This document shows, in pieces, positions 1 to 10,301 of a DNA stretch of 64,000 nucleotides. The notes beneath the pieces were generated by a model, which had not been told where the DNA came from, searched no databases, and saw only the letters and a program-made list of their open reading frames with translations. The stretch spans positions 806,001 through 870,000 of the forward strand of contig NZ_JAUSVS010000002.1 in assembly GCF_030814835.1 (NCBI RefSeq), written 5' to 3'. This stretch comes from Caulobacter ginsengisoli. Lineage in GTDB: Bacteria; Pseudomonadota; Alphaproteobacteria; Caulobacterales; Caulobacteraceae. Numbering within the stretch: the first letter of the stretch is position 1; every line of letters begins with the position of its first letter. Made by a program: the position numbers and the translations under genes.

Positions 1-114
1 GAGCAGCGAGTTGAGGATCATCAGCCCCCCCGCATAGCGCTCGAATCGCCGCCCGCTGGCGATCGCATAGGAGGTGATCAAAAGCAGGATCAGATAGTAG
101 GCGATCAGCGACAT
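1..114 (-). CDS. N-terminal part of a small membrane protein (cut by window edge)
   Basis: The minus strand reads from an ATG at 114 to the left edge without a stop, giving 38 residues. The start MSLIAYYLILLLITSYAIAS is a strong hydrophobic segment, followed by a basic GRRFERYAGG turn and the beginning of a second hydrophobic stretch. This looks like a small integral inner-membrane protein with its N-terminal helix first. No family can be assigned from this fragment. It diverges from the LuxR-type gene at 252. Confidence 0.5.
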   Translation of the reverse strand, partial: MSLIAYYLILLLITSYAIASGRRFERYAGGLMILNSLL

Positions 115-251
115 GCCGGGGCGGCCCTTCCAAATTGTCGCGGACGGCGGGAAATTCCCATTTCCGTCCGCCAAGGTTCATAACCTGTGCTACCTATAGC
201 GCGAAGGTCGCATCTATTCTTGTGACAAGGGAGGGGGTCATCAGTCTGAGC

Positions 252-806
252 ATGAACCGTGACTTCCACCGCGCTGTTCGGTCGCAGGTGGACGCCCTGG
301 TGGACCGCTACGGTCCAGAGAAGGCGTTCGAGGAGGCGCGCCGTCGCCGCCTGGCTCTGCCCAAGGGGCCGACCCGCACCTTTGCCTACAGCGTGGAACT
401 GGTGGCCGCCGAGGTCGCCGGAGTCTCGATCGACAATCCCAAGGCCAAGCCGCTGGGGCCGGAAGGGCCGCTGTGGTTCCTGCCCTTCGTCAGCCAGGAG
501 CGGCTGGACGCCGTGCAGGCCTTCTGGGGCCGGCTGGCCGAACGGCTGGGCCTGCCCTCCGCGCCCGACCCCACGCCCCTGGCCCGGGCCTTCACCACCG
601 GCGAGGCCGGACCCAGCCCCCTGACCGAGCGCCAGCTGGAATGCCTGCGCTGGGCGGCCCAGGGCAAGAGCAGCTGGGACATCGCCGCCATCGTGGGCCT
701 CAGCCCCCGCACCGTCGACGAGCATCTGGACAACGCCTGCCGCCGCCTGGGGGTCAAACGGCGCACCCAGGCGGCCATTATCGCCATGCGCGACGGGCTG
801 CTCTAG
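252..806 (+). CDS. LuxR-type helix-turn-helix transcriptional regulator
   Basis: The 184-residue protein ends in a clear LuxR/GerE DNA-binding domain (about residues 120-182): LTERQLECLRWAAQGKSSWD, then the recognition helix region LSPRTVDEHLDNACRRLGV. The N-terminal 115 residues are shorter than a full autoinducer-binding domain (about 160), so acyl-homoserine lactone binding cannot be claimed. The ATG at 252 is preferred because a purine-rich GGGAGGGGG lies just upstream. The reading frame stays open back to 135, so a longer N-terminus is possible. The gene ends in a strong hairpin. Target genes are unknown. Confidence 0.8.
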   Translation: MNRDFHRAVRSQVDALVDRYGPEKAFEEARRRRLALPKGPTRTFAYSVELVAAEVAGVSIDNPKAKPLGPEGPLWFLPFVSQERLDAVQAFWGRLAERLGLPSAPDPTPLARAFTTGEAGPSPLTERQLECLRWAAQGKSSWDIAAIVGLSPRTVDEHLDNACRRLGVKRRTQAAIIAMRDGLL

Positions 807-855
807 AGCACGTCAGGCGGAAGTGACCGCCGGTTCCGCCGCCCGACGTGCTCTA
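804..855 (+). terminator. Long hairpin directly after the LuxR-type gene
   Basis: The arms TAGAGCACGTC (804-814) and GACGTGCTCTA (845-855) are perfectly complementary. Inside them, GGCGGAA (816-822) pairs with TTCCGCC (834-840). The hairpin starts within the last codons of the LuxR gene. There is no long T-run, so it may be an RNA-stabilising or REP-like structure rather than a classical intrinsic terminator. The rest of the gap to 1086 shows no convincing gene. Confidence 0.6.
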
Positions 856-1086
856 AACTCTGGACTCTTTCAGAGCCCGTCATTTGCCCGTACGTTGAGC
901 GGGAAATGGGTTCGACTTGACCGAGTGTGGATATTTCGAACAATAAATAGTCTGCAATTTCAGGGTTTTGACTAGGCCGCGCCACCCCCGTACCCCGTAC
1001 GGGTGGCGCCCCCCGTAGACTTACGGGACCCCCCTCCCAGCGGATTCGATGATCCTTATCCACAGTCGGAAAAGGGGACGTATTCC

Positions 1087-1446
1087 ATGTTGGACGCTGT
1101 GGCGCAGATCAAAGGGTTTGACGACGAACTGGAGCTCGACGGCCTCGACCGGGTCGACTTCAACAACCCGGAACGCCGCCTGCTCAACCGCTATTTCCGC
1201 CTGCTCAGCCGCGAGGATGTCCGCGCCCGCGTGCCGCCGGCCAAGCTCTACTATGCCGCCGCCAGCGCGGTGGAATGCCTGCGCGACGGCCGCCAGGACA
1301 TCTCGCTCTGCCGCCGCAACGGCGGCACGGACGCCGAGATCGCGCGCTGCAAGGAAGTCACCAAGCAGGACGCGCATTTCTATCTGGAACTCGCCCGCGG
1401 CTGGATGCGCCGCCCGCCGGTGCTGAGCGTGGTGGTCTCCGCCTAA
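1087..1446 (+). CDS. Conserved-looking hypothetical protein, 119 aa
   Basis: I do not recognise the family. The ATG at 1087 is preferred because AAAAGGGG lies about 10 bases upstream; the frame is open to 1003 but that part is low-complexity. The protein is soluble and charged with no signal peptide or membrane helix. It has a mostly helical pattern (NPERRLLNRYFRLLSREDVR) and two cysteines. The last 4 bases overlap the 3' end of dprA, which converges from the other strand. Codon usage (GC-rich third positions) matches the neighbours, which supports coding. Confidence 0.6.
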   Translation: MLDAVAQIKGFDDELELDGLDRVDFNNPERRLLNRYFRLLSREDVRARVPPAKLYYAAASAVECLRDGRQDISLCRRNGGTDAEIARCKEVTKQDAHFYLELARGWMRRPPVLSVVVSA

Positions 1447-2534
1447 CCGCTCACCACCAACCCGCCGGGCATCAGCTCGGCCCGGCCGGCCAGCGACAGT
1501 TCCAGCAGGGCGGCCATCACCTCGCCGACCGGGGCGCCGGTGACGCGGACCAGTTCGTCTCGGGTGACGGGCGTGGGCGACAGCAGGCCTTCCAGCTGAT
1601 CGCGCAGGGCCCGGGACGGCTCGTCGGCGAACGGGGCCGGCGGGTCGCGTTCGCTCTCGCCCAGGCCCGGCAGGGTGTCGAGCAGCCGCAGCACGTCGTC
1701 CGCGCCTTCACAGATGGCCGCGCCCTGCCGCAGCAGGTTGTTGGTTCCGCGCGAGCGGGGATCGAGCGGCGATCCTGGCACGGCCAGGACGTCGCGGCCC
1801 TGCTCGGCCGCCAGGCGGGCGGTGATCAGCGAGCCTGACTTCAGCTCCGCCTCGACCACCACCACGGCCCGGCTGAGGCCCGAGATGATGCGGTTGCGGC
1901 GCGGGAAGTCACGGGCCTGGGCGCGATAGCTGGGCGGGCATTCGGAGACCACGCAGCCTTCCACGGCAAGCCGTTCGTAAAGCCCCCGGTTTTCCGGCGG
2001 ATAGACGTCGCCGACGCCGCCCCCCAGCACCGCCACCGCGCCGGTCGCCAGGGATCCCTCATGCGCCGCCGCGTCGATGCCCCGCGCCATGCCGGAGACC
2101 ACCAGCCGGCCGGCGGCGCCCAGGTCGCGGGCCAGATCCCGGGCGAACCTCTGGCCGGCCGCCGAGGCGATGCGGGCCCCGACGATGGCGATCCCGGGCC
2201 GCTCCAGCAGCTCGGCCCGGCCCAGCGCCCAGATCAGCGGCGGCGGCGGGTCCAGCACCGCCAGCAGATGCGGAAAGCCCGGCTCGACACAGGCGATCAG
2301 CCGCGCCCCCAGCCGCCGGCCGGCCTCGAGTTCGGCCTCGATATGGGCCGGGGAGGGGGTGCCCAGCGGCGCCGCCCGGCCGGCGCGACGGGCCAGGGCG
2401 GGCAGGGCTTCCAGCGCCTTGCCAGCGTCGCCGTGGCGGGCGATCAGCTGGTCGAAGGCCACCGCCCCGATGGTTTCGGTCCGCGCCAGCCGCAGCCAGT
2501 CGCGGCGCTGATCGTCGGTGAGGCTGCGCCGCAT
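1443..2534 (-). CDS. dprA: DNA-processing protein DprA
   Basis: DprA (Smf) binds incoming single-stranded DNA during transformation and loads RecA on it. The 363-residue protein has an N-terminal helical part (1-60), a Rossmann-like DprA core (about 75-290) and a C-terminal winged-helix DML1-like domain (about 305-360). Core signatures are VGARIASAAG, SGMARGIDAAAH, FPRRNRIISGLS and KSGSLITARLAAEQGRDVLA. It starts immediately after the stop of plsY (no gap) and is the last gene of the ruvX-pyrB-pyrX-plsY-dprA run. Nothing appears broken. Other competence genes are not in the window. Confidence 0.95.
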   Translation of the reverse strand: MRRSLTDDQRRDWLRLARTETIGAVAFDQLIARHGDAGKALEALPALARRAGRAAPLGTPSPAHIEAELEAGRRLGARLIACVEPGFPHLLAVLDPPPPLIWALGRAELLERPGIAIVGARIASAAGQRFARDLARDLGAAGRLVVSGMARGIDAAAHEGSLATGAVAVLGGGVGDVYPPENRGLYERLAVEGCVVSECPPSYRAQARDFPRRNRIISGLSRAVVVVEAELKSGSLITARLAAEQGRDVLAVPGSPLDPRSRGTNNLLRQGAAICEGADDVLRLLDTLPGLGESERDPPAPFADEPSRALRDQLEGLLSPTPVTRDELVRVTGAPVGEVMAALLELSLAGRAELMPGGLVVSG

Positions 2535-3194
2535 CTAGGCGGTGGGCGCGGCGTCCTTGCCGCCCCCGATGCGCGGCTCCTCGCCCTTGAGCAGGCGGCG
2601 GATGTTCTCATGGTGGCGGATGAAGATCAGCACCGCCATGACCGTGGTCAGCACGACGACCGGATACTTGTAATGGCCCGCCACGCCCAGCCCATCGGTG
2701 GCGAAGGCGAACAGCGGGGCCAGGGCCGCCGCCGTCAGCGCCGCCAGCGAGGAGAGGCGGAAGAGGGCCGCCATGGCCAGCCAGGTCAGGCCCGCCAGCA
2801 CGCCCACAGGCCAGGCGATGGCGAACAGCACGCCGTAGAAGGTGGCCACGCCCTTGCCGCCCTTGAACTTCAGCCAGACCGGGAACAGGTGGCCGACAAA
2901 GGCCGCCCCGCCCGCCAGCGCCATGGCCGGGGCGGTCCAGTGGGTGATGAGGCCGGCCAGCAGCACGGCCGCCGCCCCCTTCAGCGCATCGCCCGCCAGG
3001 GTGATGGCCGCCAGATCCTTGCGGCCGGTGCGCAGGACATTGGTCGCCCCGATATTGCCCGAGCCGATCTGCCGGATATCGCCGGCCCCGCCCAGCCTGG
3101 TGGCGATCATCCCAAAGGGAATGGAGCCCAGCAGATAGCCGCCCAGGACGATCAGTCCCAGGGTCGCTAGGGCGATACCGGCCAATGATTCCAA
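2535..3194 (-). CDS. plsY: Glycerol-3-phosphate acyltransferase PlsY
   Basis: PlsY transfers the acyl group from acyl-phosphate to sn-glycerol-3-phosphate, the first step of phosphatidic acid synthesis, in the inner membrane. The 219-residue protein has about five hydrophobic helices. The conserved loops are visible: [14 protein letters not shown] near residue 42 and [12 protein letters not shown] in the middle. The start is TTG at 3194, chosen because GGGAGGG precedes it by about 7 bases and no ATG fits. The stop abuts the dprA ATG, suggesting translational coupling. The C-terminus ([16 protein letters not shown]) is a cytoplasmic tail. Confidence 0.93.
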   Translation of the reverse strand: MESLAGIALATLGLIVLGGYLLGSIPFGMIATRLGGAGDIRQIGSGNIGATNVLRTGRKDLAAITLAGDALKGAAAVLLAGLITHWTAPAMALAGGAAFVGHLFPVWLKFKGGKGVATFYGVLFAIAWPVGVLAGLTWLAMAALFRLSSLAALTAAALAPLFAFATDGLGVAGHYKYPVVVLTTVMAVLIFIRHHENIRRLLKGEEPRIGGGKDAAPTA

Positions 3195-3265
3195 GATGCG
3201 CCCTCCCGGCGTTTCTGGCCGCCAGGGTTGTCTGGTGAGGGAAGCGGGGTCAAGCCCTTCCCCCG

Positions 3266-4567
3266 CTACTCCGTCGCCCGGTGCACGATCCGCCCGTCGA
3301 CCAGGGTCATCAGCACCTGGCCCTGCAGGCGCCGGCCATCGAAGGGCGAGTTCTTGGATTTCGAGATCAGCCTGTCGGCGTCGACGATCAGCGGGGCGCC
3401 CAGGTCGCAGAGCACCAGGTCGGCCGGGGCGCCGGCGGTCAGCCGGCCGGTCTTCAGGCCGATCAGTTGGGCGGGAGCCAGGGTGGCGGCGCGGATCAGC
3501 TTGACCAGCGGGATGCGCTCGTCGTGGTGGAAGGCCAGCAGGGCCGGCAGCAGGGTCTCCAGCCCGATGGCGCCCGGCGCGGCCTCGTCGAAGGGCAGGC
3601 GCTTGTCCTCGGCGGGGGCGGGGGTGTGGGCCGAGACCACCACGTCGATCAGCCCCTCGGCCAGGCCGTCGATCAGGGCCTGGCGGTCATCCTCATGGCG
3701 CAGGGGCGGGTCGAGGCGGGCAAAGGTGCGGTAGTCGCCGATGTCCAGCTCGTTGAAGCTGAGATGGTTGATCGAGGCGCTGGCCCAGACCCGGACGCCG
3801 CGGTCCTTGCCGCGCCTCAGGCTCTCCAGCCCCGCCGCGCAGGTGATCTGGTCGGCCAGCAGCCGCGCGCCGGTCAGTTCGCAGAGGGCCAGGTCGCGCT
3901 CCAGCATGATCTGTTCGGCGACGGTGGGGACCGACGGCAGGCCCAGCCGGGCGGCGAACTCGCCCTCGGTGGCGGCGGCGCCTTCGGACAGCCAGGGGTC
4001 GGCCGGGCGGTGGGCGACCAGCACCCCGAAGCTGGCGGCGTAGCTCAGCAGCCGCCGCATGACCTTGGAATCGACGATCGGCCGGTCGACGTCGGTGACA
4101 TAGACGCAGCCGGCCTCGCGCATCAGGCCAATCTCGGCCATCTGCTGGCCCTTCAGCCCCTTGGTCGCCGCCCCGGCGGGATAGACGTGCACCAGTTCCA
4201 CGTCGCGGGCCCTGCGCAGGATGAAGTCCACCACCGCGGGGTCATCCACCGCCGGGTCGGTGTCGGGCTGCACGACGATGGAGGTCACCCCGCCGGCCGC
4301 GGCGGCCTGGGCGGCGGACTTCAGGGTCTCCTTGGTCTCGGCGCCGGGCTCGCCGGTCTTGACGCGCAGGTCGACCAGGCCGGGCGCCAGCATGGCGCCG
4401 TTGCAGTCGATGACCTGAAGATCCTCCGACAAGCCCTGGAAATCGCTCCCCTTGCGGACCTCGGCGATGGAACCCTGGGCGACCACCAGCCCGCCGGGGC
4501 CGTCATAGCCGCTCTCGGGATCGACCAGCCGGGCGTTGATGAAGGCCTGGGGCCGGGGCTTGCTCAA
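3266..4567 (-). CDS. pyrX: Non-catalytic dihydroorotase-like protein (pseudo-DHO, PyrC' type)
   Basis: The 433-residue protein is a class I dihydroorotase homologue by overall layout ([39 protein letters not shown], and a C-terminal [13 protein letters not shown]). The metal-binding HxH of active enzymes is replaced by R68-x-K70, and the usual TDHAPH catalytic region reads SAHTPA, so the Asp is gone. Such inactive homologues act as structural partners of aspartate transcarbamoylase in several bacteria. Its start overlaps the pyrB stop by 4 bases (ATGA type), which fits a 1:1 complex with PyrB. A separate active pyrC is expected elsewhere in the genome. Confidence 0.88.
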   Translation of the reverse strand: MSKPRPQAFINARLVDPESGYDGPGGLVVAQGSIAEVRKGSDFQGLSEDLQVIDCNGAMLAPGLVDLRVKTGEPGAETKETLKSAAQAAAAGGVTSIVVQPDTDPAVDDPAVVDFILRRARDVELVHVYPAGAATKGLKGQQMAEIGLMREAGCVYVTDVDRPIVDSKVMRRLLSYAASFGVLVAHRPADPWLSEGAAATEGEFAARLGLPSVPTVAEQIMLERDLALCELTGARLLADQITCAAGLESLRRGKDRGVRVWASASINHLSFNELDIGDYRTFARLDPPLRHEDDRQALIDGLAEGLIDVVVSAHTPAPAEDKRLPFDEAAPGAIGLETLLPALLAFHHDERIPLVKLIRAATLAPAQLIGLKTGRLTAGAPADLVLCDLGAPLIVDADRLISKSKNSPFDGRRLQGQVLMTLVDGRIVHRATE

Positions 4568-5541
4568 GGCCGGTTCTCCAGCCGCGCGGCCAGCGAGGCC
4601 AGCACCGCCATCCGGGCGGCGACGCCCATCTCGACCTGGTTCTGGATCAGGCTGATGTTCGGATCGTCGGCGACGTCGGAATCGATCTCCACGCCGCGGT
4701 TCATCGGGCCGGGATGCATGACCTTGGCCCCCGGCGCCGCGGCGGCCAGCTTCTCGCGGTCCAGGCCCCAGAAGCGGAAATACTCCCGGGCCGAGGGGAC
4801 CAGCGCCCCCTGCATCCGCTCCAGCTGCAGGCGCAGCATCATCACCACATCGACCCCGGCGATGCCGCTGCGCAGGTCGTGATGAATCTCGGCGCCCCAG
4901 CGGTCGGCCCCGGCGGGAATGAGCGTCGGCGGCCCGACCAGGCGCACGGTCGCCCCCAGGGTGTTGAGCAGGCTGACATTCGAGCGCGCCACCCGGCTGT
5001 GCATGACATCGCCGCAGATAGCCACGGTCAGGCCAGACACCCGCCCGAACGCCCGCCGCATGGAGAGGGCGTCCAACAGGGCCTGGGTCGGATGCTCATG
5101 CTGGCCATCGCCGGCGTTGATGACGCTGCAGCCGACCTTCTGCGACAGCAGCGAGGCGGCGCCGGAGGAGGCGTGGCGCACCACCAGCAGGTCCGGCTGC
5201 ATGGCGTTGAGCGTCACCGCCGTGTCGATCAGGGTCTCGCCCTTGCTCATCGAGGAGGAGCGGGGGCTCATATTGACCACGTCCGCACCCAGCCGCTTGC
5301 CGGCCAACTCGAAGCTGGACTGGGTCCGGGTCGAGGCCTCGAAGAACAGGTTCATCACCGTTCGGCCCTTGAGCAGGTCCAGCTTCTTGGAGGTCTGGCG
5401 GTTCAGGTCGACGAAGCCGTCGGCCAGCTCCAGCAGCTCGGCGGCCTGGACGGCGTTGAGATCGGCGGCGGAAATGAAATGACGGTGCGGGAAGGGGAAG
5501 GTCCGGGCGCGGACGTCTTCAAGACCCAGGGCTGTCGTCAT
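4564..5541 (-). CDS. pyrB: Aspartate carbamoyltransferase catalytic chain PyrB
   Basis: PyrB joins carbamoyl phosphate and aspartate in pyrimidine synthesis. The 325-residue length is typical. Carbamoyl-phosphate contacts are present: [20 protein letters not shown] (the STRT loop), [24 protein letters not shown] and [12 protein letters not shown]. The N-terminal extension ([20 protein letters not shown]) is common in alphaproteobacteria. No regulatory chain pyrI is seen. The next gene encodes an inactive dihydroorotase, consistent with the pyrB-pyrC' holoenzyme type. It lies 43 bases after ruvX in the same run. Confidence 0.95.
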   Translation of the reverse strand: MTTALGLEDVRARTFPFPHRHFISAADLNAVQAAELLELADGFVDLNRQTSKKLDLLKGRTVMNLFFEASTRTQSSFELAGKRLGADVVNMSPRSSSMSKGETLIDTAVTLNAMQPDLLVVRHASSGAASLLSQKVGCSVINAGDGQHEHPTQALLDALSMRRAFGRVSGLTVAICGDVMHSRVARSNVSLLNTLGATVRLVGPPTLIPAGADRWGAEIHHDLRSGIAGVDVVMMLRLQLERMQGALVPSAREYFRFWGLDREKLAAAAPGAKVMHPGPMNRGVEIDSDVADDPNISLIQNQVEMGVAARMAVLASLAARLENRP

Positions 5542-5584
5542 GAGCCGCCGTCATAGGCGAGGGGAGGGGAGTCGTCGAGCCCCC

Positions 5585-6049
5585 TCAGGAACGCATCCGA
5601 TCCAGCGCTCCCTGCAGGATCCACCCTGCCGCCATCCGGTCGACCACCTCGCCTCGCCGTTTCCGCGTCGCGTCGTGCTCGTCGATCAGCACCCGGTTGA
5701 CCGCCGCGCTGGACAGCCGCTCGTCCCAGAAGGCGATGGGCAGGTCCCGCAGCCGCAGCAGGTTCCTCCCGAACGCCCGCACCGACTGGCAGCGCGGGCC
5801 TTCCGTGCCGTCCATGTTGACGGGCAGGCCGATGATGATCCCCACCGCCCCCCGGCCCTCCATCAGCTTGAACAGGGCGTTGGCGTCGTCGGTGAACTTG
5901 GTCCTGCGGATCGTTTCCAGAGGCGTCGCGACCGTGCGGGTGACATCGCTCATCGCCACGCCGATGGTCTTTTCGCCCAGATCCAGCCCGGCCAGGGCCG
6001 CGTAGGGCGAAAGTTGCGCCGAAAGCTCGGAAATATCGAAGACCGCCAT
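5585..6049 (-). CDS. ruvX: Putative Holliday junction resolvase / pre-16S rRNA nuclease YqgF (RuvX)
   Basis: YqgF proteins have an RNase H-like fold and are needed for 16S rRNA 5' maturation; a junction-resolvase role has also been proposed. The 154-residue protein shows the first acidic motif [17 protein letters not shown] (about 20-36), the [11 protein letters not shown] strand, the DERLSS motif and a late Asp in [13 protein letters not shown]. The ATG at 6049 faces gatC across an 87-base divergent region. It is the first gene of the ruvX-pyrB-pyrX-plsY-dprA run. Confidence 0.92.
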   Translation of the reverse strand: MAVFDISELSAQLSPYAALAGLDLGEKTIGVAMSDVTRTVATPLETIRRTKFTDDANALFKLMEGRGAVGIIIGLPVNMDGTEGPRCQSVRAFGRNLLRLRDLPIAFWDERLSSAAVNRVLIDEHDATRKRRGEVVDRMAAGWILQGALDRMRS

Positions 6050-6136
6050 GCCTTTGGCGGCTACGCGCCGCGAGAGTGCTTGTCAAAGAGAGGTTGGGGC
6101 GGGTAACCCCAGCCCCGAACGTAACAGGAGGCCGCC
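6050..6136. promoter_or_regulatory. Divergent control region between ruvX and gatC
   Basis: This 87-base gap separates two genes starting away from each other, so it should hold promoters for both the pyr/dpr run and gatCA. On the plus side AACAGGAGG at about 6122-6130 is a strong ribosome binding site for gatC. I could not assign -35/-10 boxes with confidence. Confidence 0.5.
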
Positions 6137-6424
6137 ATGGCCATCGACGCCGAGACGGTGCGCAAGGTCGCACGCCTCGCCCGCATCGCCGAACCCGAGG
6201 AGCGCCTGGCGCCGCTGGCCCAGGAGCTGGACGCCATCATGCAGTGGATCGAACAGCTGCAGGAGGTCGATACCGACGGGGTCGAGCCGATGACCTCGGT
6301 GGTCGCCCGCGCCCTGCCGCTGCGCGACGATGTCGTGGTGGACGGCGGCGACCCGGCCCGCGTGCTGGCCAACGCGCCCCGCACGACCGACGGCTTCTTC
6401 ATCGTGCCCAAGGTGGTGGAATAG
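6137..6424 (+). CDS. gatC: Asp-tRNA(Asn)/Glu-tRNA(Gln) amidotransferase subunit C
   Basis: GatC is the small 95-residue belt subunit that stabilises GatA-GatB in indirect Gln-tRNA or Asn-tRNA synthesis. Typical features are [20 protein letters not shown] at the start, [20 protein letters not shown] in the middle, and the C-terminal [21 protein letters not shown] followed by VPKVVE. A strong AGGAGG lies 5 bases before the ATG. gatA begins two bases after its stop, so the two are co-translated. Confidence 0.97.
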   Translation: MAIDAETVRKVARLARIAEPEERLAPLAQELDAIMQWIEQLQEVDTDGVEPMTSVVARALPLRDDVVVDGGDPARVLANAPRTTDGFFIVPKVVE

Positions 6425-6426
6425 TC

Positions 6427-7899
<1,473 letters not shown>

Positions 7900-7903
7900 G
7901 GCG

Positions 7904-10165
7904 CTAGGCGACCCGACGCTCAGCCTGGGGTCCGGTCAGGACCTCCAGCGCCGCGAACAGCTCCGCCGCCGCGATGGGCTTGGAAATGTGGTTGTCGGCG
8001 CCGGCGGCCTGACTCGCCGCCAGGTGTTCGGCCAGCGCATTGGCCGAGACCATGATCACCGGCGTGCGGGGCAGGTTTCTGGCCAGCTCCTCCGCGCGGA
8101 TGGCCCGGGTGGCGGCCAGGCCGTCCAGAACGGGCATCTGCATATCCATCAGCACGACGTCGAACCGGCCCGAGCGCCAGGCTTCCAGCCCGGCCTGACC
8201 GTCGTCGGCGCAGGTCACTTCGCAGCCCGCGCCGCCGAGCAGCAGTTCCAGCACGCGGCGATTGGTGGGGTGATCGTCGACGACCAACACGCTGAGGCCC
8301 GAGGGCGCGTCCGAGACTTCCTGGTCCGCATCCGGCGCGCCCGCATCGGCCTCGGCGTCGGGCAGGGGCAGGACCAGGGTGAAGGCCGAGCCCATGCCGG
8401 GCTGCGACCGGCAGTCCAGCGTCCCGCCCAGCAGCCGGACCAGTTCCTGCGAGATGGACAGGCCCAGGCCGCTGCCCCCGAACTGGCGGGTGACCGAGCT
8501 GTCGGCCTGTTCGAAGCGCTGGAACAGCCGCGCGCGGGTCTGGGCGTCGAAGCCCAGGCCCGTGTCGAGCACCCGGAAACGCACGCCGCTTTCGGTGTCC
8601 CGCACGGTCAGCCGCACCGAGCCAACCTCGGTGAACTTGACCGCGTTGGAGAGCAGGTTGCCGAGGATCTGCTTCAGCCGCATCGGATCGCCGGTCACCA
8701 GCCGTTCCATCCCGGCCGGCAGGTCCAGCGCGAAGGTCAGGCCCTTTTCCTTGGCCTTGGTCTCGAAGAGGCCGGCGACCGACCGGACGGTCTCACCCAG
8801 CGGGAAGGCCTCGCTGGCGGTTTCCATGCGACCGGTCTCGACCCGGGCCAGGTCCAGGATGTCGCTGAGCAGGCGGTTCAAGGTATCGCCCGACGAGCGG
8901 ATGATGCCGACCAGTTCCTGCTGGTTCGGGTTGAGGCTGTCCTGGGCCAGCAGGTCGGCCACGGCCAGGACGCCGTTCAGGGGGGTGCGGATTTCATGGC
9001 TCATATTGGCCAGGAATTCGCTCTTGGCGCGGCTGGCGGCGATGGCGGCGTCGCGGGCGGCGGCCAGGGCGTCGGCGTGTTCGCGCTGGGCGGTGATGTC
9101 GGAGATGATCAGCACCGGCCCGCCGTCGGCGGTGGGATTGGCCTGGACCCGCATCCAGCGGCCGTCCGGCCACTGCGCTTCGCGGTCCACGGCTGTGTGG
9201 CGCACGTCGGCCAGGGCCTGCTTGACCGGGCCGTCCGTCCGGGTTCCGGCCTGGCTCAGAAGTTCGGCCATGGTCTGGCCGGCCTCGGGCTCGGCGCCGG
9301 CGGCCCGGGCGATTTCGGTGAAGGGGCGGTTCCAGACCACCAGGCGGTCCTGCCGGTCGAAGATGGCCAGGCCTGAGGTCAGGCCGTCCAGCGAGGTGCG
9401 CAGGCCCAGCAACGTCGCCACCTGGCTGCGGCCCTCGACCCAGAGCAGGGCGAGGGCGGCGCCCAGCATCAGCATCGAGAAGCCGGCGACGATCACCGCC
9501 AGCCCCCCACGGTCGATGATCTGGCCGGCCATGGCCTTGGCGCCGTTGGGGACCACCACCACGGCGGTCATGGCGGTGAAGTGCAGGGCTACGATGGCGG
9601 CGACGAAGATTCCGGAACTGGCCAGCCAGCGCCAGCGGCCGCGGCCCTTCTTGGTTTTGGCCTTGGCGACGAAGAAGGCCAGCGCCGCCAGCCCGGCGGC
9701 GGCGGCGAGGGAGGCGGCGACATAGCCCGGCCGCCAGATCAGGTCGGCCGACAGCCGCAGCGCCGTCATGCCGACGAAATGCATGATCGCGATGCCCAGG
9801 CCCGCGGCGCCGCCGGCCAGCGGCGCGGCCCAGCGGCCGGCCAGGCTGTTGGTCAGGGCGAAGGCTCCGGTCAGGGCCGCGGCCGCTAGCACCAGCGACA
9901 GCACCGTGCCCAGCGGGTCGTAGCCCATGGCCAGGTCGGGCTGGTAGGCCAGCATGGCGATGAAATGGGTGGCCCAGATGCCGCCGCCGGCCAGCAGTCC
10001 GGCCAGCCCGGTCCAGCCGCGCCGCACCGCGCCGGAGGCCTGGGCGGCCCGGCTGTTCAGGTGGAAGGCCGTGCCGATCGCCACGACGCAGATCGCCGCG
10101 GCCAGCAAAACCAGCCACGGGTTATGATCCTGCGTCACGCAAAGAAGAACGGCCAGCAAGTCCAA
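7904..10165 (-). CDS. MHYT-domain hybrid sensor histidine kinase with receiver
   Basis: The 753-residue membrane kinase starts with an MHYT sensor of about seven helices (1-245). Its repeated signatures are ATHFIAM (65-71), IMHFVGM (127-133) and ALHFTAM (193-199), a motif thought to bind metal and sense a gas or redox signal. A PAS domain follows (about 255-360), then HisKA with the phospho-acceptor H390 (NMSHEIRTPLNG), a HATPase domain, and a receiver (624-740) with phosphorylatable D674 and the conserved Lys in ISKPIAAAEL. No separate response regulator is adjacent. The start is TTG at 10165 after GGGGAG; a downstream start is possible. Confidence 0.9.
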   Translation of the reverse strand: MDLLAVLLCVTQDHNPWLVLLAAAICVVAIGTAFHLNSRAAQASGAVRRGWTGLAGLLAGGGIWATHFIAMLAYQPDLAMGYDPLGTVLSLVLAAAALTGAFALTNSLAGRWAAPLAGGAAGLGIAIMHFVGMTALRLSADLIWRPGYVAASLAAAAGLAALAFFVAKAKTKKGRGRWRWLASSGIFVAAIVALHFTAMTAVVVVPNGAKAMAGQIIDRGGLAVIVAGFSMLMLGAALALLWVEGRSQVATLLGLRTSLDGLTSGLAIFDRQDRLVVWNRPFTEIARAAGAEPEAGQTMAELLSQAGTRTDGPVKQALADVRHTAVDREAQWPDGRWMRVQANPTADGGPVLIISDITAQREHADALAAARDAAIAASRAKSEFLANMSHEIRTPLNGVLAVADLLAQDSLNPNQQELVGIIRSSGDTLNRLLSDILDLARVETGRMETASEAFPLGETVRSVAGLFETKAKEKGLTFALDLPAGMERLVTGDPMRLKQILGNLLSNAVKFTEVGSVRLTVRDTESGVRFRVLDTGLGFDAQTRARLFQRFEQADSSVTRQFGGSGLGLSISQELVRLLGGTLDCRSQPGMGSAFTLVLPLPDAEADAGAPDADQEVSDAPSGLSVLVVDDHPTNRRVLELLLGGAGCEVTCADDGQAGLEAWRSGRFDVVLMDMQMPVLDGLAATRAIRAEELARNLPRTPVIMVSANALAEHLAASQAAGADNHISKPIAAAELFAALEVLTGPQAERRVA

Positions 10166-10301
10166 CTCCCCGGATAACAGCGTCCATTATCGGCCAAGAA
10201 GGTTACCGGTTTCGGTTGCTTGGGCATTTTCGGCCGCGACCGGGGCGATCCGTCGCGCTGGGCGCTTCCGTTGATCGCCCCTGCGGGCTAGGAAGACGCC
10301 C

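Noticed and set aside
803-1063. An 86-codon minus-strand frame before the 1087 gene
   Set aside because: It covers the hairpin and G/C-rich spacer, has no ribosome site and no recognisable pattern.
5538-6173. A 211-codon minus-strand frame across ruvX
   Set aside because: It is a frame-shifted shadow of ruvX, with Arg/Gly-rich nonsense, and extends into the gatC leader.
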